64,000 bases of DNA from JBFMAI01 sp040755725 (GTDB lineage Bacteria > Planctomycetota > Phycisphaerae > UBA1845 > Fen-1342), in assembly GCA_040755725.1 (NCBI GenBank), contig JBFMAI010000032.1, positions 1-64,000 of the forward strand, in the 5' to 3' direction. Under the pieces are notes generated by a model. That model had not been told where the DNA came from. It did not search any database and saw only the letters and a list, made by a program, of their open reading frames with translations. The translations under genes and the position numbers were made by a program. Every line of letters starts with the position of its first letter. The stretch's first letter is position 1. Below, piece by piece: positions 58,757 to 64,000 of the stretch.

Positions 58757-59425
58757 TCAGCGAACCAACATCCGCCGGAGCCGTTCGGCCGTCTTGTCCG
58801 CGTGATTGGCCAGCGCTCCCAGGTTCTGAAAGATGCCGGACCACAAGAACAGGTCGGCGGGCTTGAGCTGGTCTTCCAGCGCAAAGAGCTGCTGGGCCAG
58901 CTTGTACTGCATCTTGTCGGCCACCCACTCCTCGTGCTCGGCCTCCGCGGCCAGGGCCAGCACCTGTCGGCCCGGCGCGCCGCTGAAGTCCTCCTCGGCC
59001 AGCTCCCTCAGCGGCTCCACGGCGCGGTACAGCCGCTCGCACACCTTCAACACCTGCCGCACATACGCGAGCACGGCCTCGGCCAGCGGCTCGGGCAGCA
59101 CCAGCTTCTTGATGGTGAGCTGCACGGCCAGGTCCTCGGCCGTGTCGGCGATTTCGTCCTGAACATGGACCAGCGCCAGCAGGTCCCCGCGGTAGACCGG
59201 CAGCGAGAACGCCTTCGGGATCGTGCTGCGGATTTCGGTCTTTACCTTGTCCGCCTCGTGCTCCATCTTGAAGACGTCCTCGGTGATTTTCTTGAGCCGC
59301 GCGTGATCGCCCGCCCGGACACACTCGAACATGGGCAGCACCAGGTCGACACACTTGTGCACGAGCTGGAGGTGCTCCGCCAACGGTTCGAACGGCGACT
59401 TGTCCCGCCAGTCCCAGAAGACCAT
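58757..59425 (-). CDS. DUF47/PhoU-like phosphate transport regulator
   Basis: The 222 residues start at ATG 59425 (MVFWDWRDKSPFEPL); the longer frame to 59518 adds only unmatched sequence. The all-helical PhoU-like fold has repeated acidic metal-binding motifs: VFKMEHEADKVKTEI, VHVQDEIADTAEDLA and EAEHEEWVADKM. Proteins of this family (TIGR00153-like, about 215-225 residues) sit next to PiT transporters and are thought to control their activity. It is the first gene of the two-gene phosphate operon. Confidence 0.92.
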   Translation of the reverse strand: MVFWDWRDKSPFEPLAEHLQLVHKCVDLVLPMFECVRAGDHARLKKITEDVFKMEHEADKVKTEIRSTIPKAFSLPVYRGDLLALVHVQDEIADTAEDLAVQLTIKKLVLPEPLAEAVLAYVRQVLKVCERLYRAVEPLRELAEEDFSGAPGRQVLALAAEAEHEEWVADKMQYKLAQQLFALEDQLKPADLFLWSGIFQNLGALANHADKTAERLRRMLVR

Positions 59426-59560
59426 TCTCAACTCCGACGCGGCCGCGTGACCCGGAGTCCGGCCAAGGCGTTCCCTGACGACGATCGGCGGCGCCGGTCG
59501 CGTGTTAAGGCCGCGCAAGGATCACGTTAAGCGGCATCCTGTCCCCCGTCGGGCACGCGG

Positions 59561-60691
59561 TCAAGCCCCGCGCCGCGCGTAGCGCACCGCCTGACGCAGC
59601 CAGGTGACCGCGTCCGGCGGGGCCGTGTCCAGGCCTTCAAAGTCGAACCACGTGGCCCCCCGTTGTGTGGCCTCGGCCGCCCAGCGCACCAACTCCGCCG
59701 CCGCCCCGAAGACCGGCCGCCAGGCCGACACCGACCAGCCCACAATGTGCCCGTCCGAGAGGTCGCCAGCGATCGTTGGGCCGGCGGTCCCCCCCGGTGC
59801 GCCAGTGGTCCCGGCGGTCCACCGGAGCACGACGTCCAATGAAGTCGGGCGGCCCTCGGCGGCGTCGGCCGGTCGCACGAGCAAGTGGCGGCGCTGGGTG
59901 TCGGCGTCCGCGAGCCGGCGCAGCCAGGCATCGTGGTCGGCCGTCCGCGCGGCCAAATACGCGCCGAGGACGGGATCATCCCGCAGCGTGGCCGACGAGG
60001 ACGGCTCGCGGGCCAGTTGGCCGAGCAATACGCGGGCGCTGCGGGCTGCGGACAGCGGGTCCACGCCGGCGCGCGCCGCGATCTGCCGACACGCGGGGCA
60101 GAAGCAGACCGCGCCCACGGCCCGCGCGGCCGGGTGCCAGGCCAACGCCTCGCCCACGGGAGCGGGCAGCGCATGGTCGGGTCCGTCGTCGGCCAGCTCG
60201 ACATCGGCGGGACCGTAGCGACGGAGGTCATCCAGCGTGGCCCGGATCAGCTCCCGCACTGCGGGGTTGCAAGGACACGCGCCGGCCGTTGCCAGTTCCT
60301 GCCCCCACGCGTTACGCCGACCGAGTTGCGCGGACTCGGGAAGCACGCCAGCCGCCAGCCCATCCACGCGGACGACGACCCGCAGGCCCAAGCGCTCCGC
60401 CTGCCGGCAGAGCCCCTCCAGGGGATCGCCGCTGCCCAGCCAGCGGGCGCGCACCGGGCGAAGGCCAACGCCCGCGTAGAGCTTGGCCGTCGGCGGAAAG
60501 TGCCAGCCCCCCTCCGTCACAAACAGCGGCGTCTCGCTGTGCTCGTCAAGCCGCCATTGGACCAGTGGCCCGCTGACGGCGAGGACGGTCACGTGGTCCA
60601 GGCCCGCCTCGCCCGCGGCACGCTCCAAGCCTACCCTGCCATCGGCGGCGTCGTTCCAGGGGCCCATGACCATGCCAAAGCTCGGGGGCAT
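59561..60691 (-). CDS. Hypothetical protein, possible TIM-barrel glycosidase-like
   Basis: ATG 60691, seven bases after GAGG, gives 376 residues; ATGs at 60673 and 60667 are alternatives. There is no signal peptide. The visible order suggests a barrel enzyme: VTVLAVSGPLVQWRLD, LYAGVGLRPVRARWLGSGDP, LGLRVVVRVDGLA, CPCNPAVRELIRATLDDLRR, DVELADDGPDH, AVCFCPACRQIAARAG and TWFDFEGLD. The Cys-rich CPCNP and CFCPACR segments recall planctomycete proteins with a glycoside-hydrolase-like barrel. The family is not recognised with certainty and no activity can be claimed. It is divergent from the phosphomannomutase gene (92 bp between start codons). Confidence 0.65.
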   Translation of the reverse strand: MPPSFGMVMGPWNDAADGRVGLERAAGEAGLDHVTVLAVSGPLVQWRLDEHSETPLFVTEGGWHFPPTAKLYAGVGLRPVRARWLGSGDPLEGLCRQAERLGLRVVVRVDGLAAGVLPESAQLGRRNAWGQELATAGACPCNPAVRELIRATLDDLRRYGPADVELADDGPDHALPAPVGEALAWHPAARAVGAVCFCPACRQIAARAGVDPLSAARSARVLLGQLAREPSSSATLRDDPVLGAYLAARTADHDAWLRRLADADTQRRHLLVRPADAAEGRPTSLDVVLRWTAGTTGAPGGTAGPTIAGDLSDGHIVGWSVSAWRPVFGAAAELVRWAAEATQRGATWFDFEGLDTAPPDAVTWLRQAVRYARRGA

Positions 60692-60783
60692 CTGCGACCT
60701 CGAATTCGCCGACGCCCGCGAGGGTAGCCGATTCACCTTCGGTCTGCTAGCATCCCGTCGCTAGCTGCGCGGGAGCGCCCGTC

Positions 60784-62379
60784 ATGACCGACAACGCCGA
60801 CTCGACACGCTATTGCCCCGGTGAGGAGCACATCCGCATCTCGGAGGCGATTTGCATGGGCCGTCGGCGGGCGAACTTCCGCAAGTGCCCCGGCTGCCAG
60901 TTCAACGACGACGAGCAGGGCCGCACGCCGTACTACGCCCCGATCGGACCGGCGGGCGTGCGGACCCCACCACGGACGGTGCTGGAAATGGACAAGCGCG
61001 ACATGATCGAAAAGGTGTTCAAGGCGTACGACGTGCGGGCGACGGTGCCGGAACCGCTGAACGAGGACGTGGCGTGGCGGATCGGCAACGCGACGGCCCA
61101 ATTCCTGCGGACGACCCTCGTCGGCTACGACCGCAGCGATTCGAGCGCGAATACGCTCATCGTCGGCCGCGACATGCGCAAGCACAGCCGCAAGCTGTCC
61201 CAGGCGTTCATGGACGGGGCGGCGGCCGTCGGGACGCCCGTGATTGATATCGGCCTGATCGACACCCCGCAGATCTACTTCGCCACCAACCACATGCCCT
61301 GTTGCGGGGGGGTGCAGACCACGGCCAGCCACAACCCGGCCAACTACAACGGGTTCAAGATTTGCGGGGCCAAGGGTAAGCCGATCGGGGCCGAGACCGG
61401 GCTGAAGGAGATCGAGCGCATCGCCCGGGCGATCTCGCGGCACGAGGTCCCGGACACGATTCCCACTCGCACGATGGACCTCTCGCAGGCCTACCGCGAC
61501 TACCTGCACCGCTTCCTGCGACCCCCGCGGCCGCTCAAGGTCGTCATCGACGCCTCGAACGGCATGGCCGGCCGGTGGTTCCCCATCCTGTTCACCGGCG
61601 TGCCGAACCTGACCATCGTGCCGCTGAACTTCGAGCACGACGGGGATTTCGTCCACCCGCCCAACCCGCTCGTGCCGGCCAATCTGGTCCAGCTTCGCCA
61701 GGCCATCCGCGAGCACCACGCCGACTTCGGGGCGTGTTTCGATGGCGACGCCGACCGCTGCATCTTCGTCGACGAGAACGCGGAGATCGTCCGGTGCGAC
61801 CTGATCACCGCCTTGCTGGCCGAGGGCTACTTGCGCGAGAACCCCGGCTCCACGGTCGTCTACGACCTCCGGTCGAGCCGCATTGTGGCCGAAGTGGTCG
61901 AAAAGGCCGGCGGGGTGGCCAAACGCGAACGCGTCGGCCACGTCTTCATGAAACGGACGCTGGCGGAAAGCCGCGCCGTGTTCGGCGGCGAGTTGTCCGG
62001 GCATTTCTACTTCCGCGACTTTTACTACTGCGACAGCGGGATGCTGGCCTTCATCGCCGTGGTCAACACGCTCACCCGCACGGGCAAGTCGCTGAGCGCG
62101 CTCATCGAGCCGTTGGACGTGTACGCCAGCAGCGGCGAGCGGAACTTCGAGAACGCCGACCCGCGCGGCACGTTCGAGCGCTTGGCGGCCAAGTACAAGG
62201 ATGCGGAGATCGACTACCTCGACGGCATCACGGTCCAATTCAAGGACTGGTGGTTCAATGCCCGTCCCTCCAACACGGAGCCGTTGCTGCGGATGAACCT
62301 GGAGGCGGTCAACGACAAGCTGCTCCAGGAGAGACTTGCCGAACTCACTCCGCTCCTCGGCAAGCCGGTGGACCACTAA
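60784..62379 (+). CDS. Phosphomannomutase/phosphoglucomutase with N-terminal Cys-rich extension
   Basis: The 531 residues start at ATG 60784. The alpha-D-phosphohexomutase core begins near residue 72 (MIEKVFKAYDVRA). The phosphoserine loop is TTASHNPANYNG (Ser182), the Mg loop CFDGDADRC, the sugar loop GGELSGHFYFRDF and the phosphate loop RPSNTEPLLRMN. The first 65 residues are an extra module with Cys11, Cys24, Cys35 and Cys38 (CPG...ICMG...KCPGC), a likely zinc or Fe-S site not found in standard ManB/CpsG. The enzyme would supply mannose-1-P or glucose-1-P for polysaccharides. Its TAA overlaps the next gene's ATG as TAATG. Confidence 0.92.
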   Translation: MTDNADSTRYCPGEEHIRISEAICMGRRRANFRKCPGCQFNDDEQGRTPYYAPIGPAGVRTPPRTVLEMDKRDMIEKVFKAYDVRATVPEPLNEDVAWRIGNATAQFLRTTLVGYDRSDSSANTLIVGRDMRKHSRKLSQAFMDGAAAVGTPVIDIGLIDTPQIYFATNHMPCCGGVQTTASHNPANYNGFKICGAKGKPIGAETGLKEIERIARAISRHEVPDTIPTRTMDLSQAYRDYLHRFLRPPRPLKVVIDASNGMAGRWFPILFTGVPNLTIVPLNFEHDGDFVHPPNPLVPANLVQLRQAIREHHADFGACFDGDADRCIFVDENAEIVRCDLITALLAEGYLRENPGSTVVYDLRSSRIVAEVVEKAGGVAKRERVGHVFMKRTLAESRAVFGGELSGHFYFRDFYYCDSGMLAFIAVVNTLTRTGKSLSALIEPLDVYASSGERNFENADPRGTFERLAAKYKDAEIDYLDGITVQFKDWWFNARPSNTEPLLRMNLEAVNDKLLQERLAELTPLLGKPVDH

Positions 62380-63647
62380 TGCAGCGCACCAAGGCCCGGC
62401 CGAGCGCGGTGACCGGCACCGCCGAACGGTATCCGCACCGCCCGCTTGACTGCGGGGCCGAATTGGCCGTGGACGTGCTCCCGCAGCGCCACACCGTGGC
62501 CCTGTGCCTCCGCATGCTCGTCGGCGTGGTGGACGACCCGCCCGACCTCACCGGCCTCGGCTCCATCGTGGAGCACACCATCTCGAAGGGCACGCGCCGG
62601 TACGACGGGCGCGGGTTGGCGGACGCGTTCGATCGCCTCGGGGCCCAGTGGGCCACGGTCAGCGGCCGGCAGTCGATGCTCGTCCGCGTGCTGTGCCTGC
62701 CGGAGTTCGTCGCCGACGTGATCGAGCTGGTGGCCGAGATGCTGCGTCACCCGACGTTCCCCGACGACGCCTGCCGCGTCGCGGTCGAGCTGGCGCAGCA
62801 GGACTTGCGGCAGATGGAGGACGAGCCGCACGAGCTGCTGCGGGTCATGCTCCAGCGGCTCACGTTGGGGCCGGTGCTGGGGCGCCACGTCGGGGGGACG
62901 CTCGAGTCGCTGGCGCGTGTGACGCCCGACCTGGTCCGTGAGCACTGGCGCGGGCTGTATCACGCCGGTCGGCTTCAGGTGGTGGCCGCCGGCCCGGTGG
63001 ACCCGGACAAGCTGGCCCGGCAGGTCGAGCGCTGCTTCGCCGGTTTCGGCCCGGCCGAGCGCCGCGGCCGCGAGCCCGCCGACTTCGAGTTTCAGCCCGC
63101 CCGCGAGCACCGGTCCAAGGAGCTGGAGCAGCAGTACATCGGCATCACGCTGCCGGGGTTACCCCGGGACGACCCGCACTTTCCGACGGAGCAAGTCCTG
63201 CTGGCCGTTCTGTCGGGCGGGATGAGCGGCCGGCTGTTCACCGAGGTCCGCGAGAAACAGGGTCTGGTCTACTGGGTCGGCGCGTGGCACGAGCAGCCGC
63301 GCGGCCGGGGGGTGCTGCACCTGGGGGCCAGCACGACGCCCGAACGCTGCCACCGCACGCTGGAGACGTTGCTGGCCGAGCTGCGGCGCGTGGGTGTGGA
63401 CCTGACGGAAGCGGAGACGGTGCGGGCCCGCGACGGATTGGTGGCCCAGTACGAGACCGAGGACGATCTCACCCGTGCCCGCGCCAGCGGCCTCAGCGAC
63501 GATCTCTTCCATTTCGGCCGACCGATCGGGCGGGAAGCCAAGCTGGCCGCCCTTCGGGCGGTGACGCCGGACGACGTGCGCGCGTACGCCCGGCGCCTGC
63601 CGCTGGACCGGCTGTGCGTGGCGACGCTGGGGCCGCGGGCGCTGTAG
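62379..63647 (+). CDS. M16-family peptidase-like protein, zinc motif altered
   Basis: Length is 422 residues from ATG 62379, translationally coupled to the phosphomannomutase. The fold of insulinase/processing-peptidase subunits is visible: TGLGSIVEHTISKGTRRYDG at about 58-77, YHAGRLQVVAAGPVDPDKLA, then a second homologous half with SGGMSGRLFTEVREKQGLVYWV. The catalytic HxxEH motif reads SIVEH, so the first zinc His is Ser62. The second half keeps the Arg/Tyr-type GRLF...REKQGLVY pair. It may be a non-catalytic partner or a chaperone-like subunit; the active partner is not in the window. Confidence 0.85.
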   Translation: MQRTKARPSAVTGTAERYPHRPLDCGAELAVDVLPQRHTVALCLRMLVGVVDDPPDLTGLGSIVEHTISKGTRRYDGRGLADAFDRLGAQWATVSGRQSMLVRVLCLPEFVADVIELVAEMLRHPTFPDDACRVAVELAQQDLRQMEDEPHELLRVMLQRLTLGPVLGRHVGGTLESLARVTPDLVREHWRGLYHAGRLQVVAAGPVDPDKLARQVERCFAGFGPAERRGREPADFEFQPAREHRSKELEQQYIGITLPGLPRDDPHFPTEQVLLAVLSGGMSGRLFTEVREKQGLVYWVGAWHEQPRGRGVLHLGASTTPERCHRTLETLLAELRRVGVDLTEAETVRARDGLVAQYETEDDLTRARASGLSDDLFHFGRPIGREAKLAALRAVTPDDVRAYARRLPLDRLCVATLGPRAL

Positions 63648-63757
63648 CGGTTCGCGTCGGCTGCCCGCGGGGGGCGCATCGGGTATGCTGTCGGGACGAG
63701 GCGGGGCCCGCGCGGCAAGCGCGGCTGGGGTTCGCGCCGCAGAGGATCGAAACAGCA

Positions 63758-64000
63758 ATGAACACGACGCGTCCGGTCAGCTTGAACCTCAATGTCCGCG
63801 GGATGGGGCCGTCGGCCACCTTGTCGATCAACGAGCGCTGCCGCGAGCTACGGCGGCAGGGGCGGACGGTCTGCAACCTGGGCCTGGGCCAGTCCCCGTT
63901 CCCCGTGCCCGACTCGGTGGTCGAGGCCCTGCGGCTGGCGGCCCCGGAGAAGGACTATCTGCCGGTCAAGGGGCTCCGCGAGCTGCGCGGCGCCGTCGCC
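63758..64000 (+). CDS. Aminotransferase class I/II, N-terminal part (cut by window edge)
   Basis: The reading frame from ATG 63758 is open for 81 codons to the window end. AGAGGA lies about 11 bases upstream. The visible sequence (SLNLNVRGMGPSATLSINER, CRELRRQGRTVCNLGLGQSP, FPVPDSVVEALRLAAPEKDY, LPVKGLRELRGAVA) is the standard start of PLP-dependent fold-type I aminotransferases. Here the Gly-rich LGLGQSPFPVP replaces the usual LSVGEPDFDTP. The PLP-binding Lys lies outside the window, so the substrate cannot be judged. Confidence 0.85.
   Translation, partial: MNTTRPVSLNLNVRGMGPSATLSINERCRELRRQGRTVCNLGLGQSPFPVPDSVVEALRLAAPEKDYLPVKGLRELRGAVA

Overview
The window is GC-rich DNA with short intergenic gaps. 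Several features point to a planctomycete, possibly of the Phycisphaerae type. Two large secreted hydrolases end in a dockerin-like double repeat (GDLNCD...VDFGDINPFV). There is also a PEP-CTERM protein, a pseudopilin, a flagellin and many hydrolase or membrane genes with TPR or ankyrin modules. The phylum assignment is an inference from these signatures, because no rRNA gene lies in the window.

Layout. 1-10 kb: a TPM-domain protein cut by the window edge, a DUF255/thioredoxin-fold protein, a ThiF/MoeB-type E1 enzyme, a GH65-type glycosidase/phosphorylase and uvrA. 10.3-20.2 kb: tRNA-Arg(ACG), tRNA-Leu(GAG), a giant FAD/Fe-S oxidoreductase, a SpoIIE/PP2C phosphatase and a two-gene CoA-dehydratase activase set. 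20.4-22.4 kb: a decayed IS66 element next to a short pseudopilin gene. 23-27 kb: a radical SAM enzyme of the tetraether synthase (Tes/MJ0619)-like family, then flagellin. 27.4-40.3 kb: a subtilase, malic enzyme, a globin-coupled histidine kinase with its sigma-54 response regulator and a divergent degenerate receiver gene, a PEP-CTERM protein and an ankyrin-M14 carboxypeptidase. 40.4-48.8 kb: HAD phosphatase, VKOR-DsbA fusion, membrane protein, queC, aroA and topA with six zinc ribbons. 49-64 kb: tRNA-Leu(UAG) abutting a TMTC-like TPR membrane protein, an ABC-F ATPase, SppA, an isolated phage-type large terminase, a PiT/DUF47 phosphate transport pair, a hypothetical protein, phosphomannomutase, an M16-like protein and the start of an aminotransferase.

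Functional groupings that can be supported: the PiT transporter and DUF47 regulator form an operon; the globin-coupled kinase and NtrC-type regulator overlap and probably form one oxygen- or gas-responsive phosphorelay; the two activase ORFs overlap by 94 bp; the phosphomannomutase and M16-like genes are joined by a TAATG overlap.

The most unusual theme is a set of intergenic repeat families (GC-rich palindromes). They also occur in frame inside large protein genes: the FAD/Fe-S oxidoreductase, the CoA-dehydratase activase and the TMTC-like protein. One 28-bp block is identical between a coding copy and an intergenic copy. This resembles the palindromic elements known from Rickettsia genes and is the best candidate here for an undescribed system.
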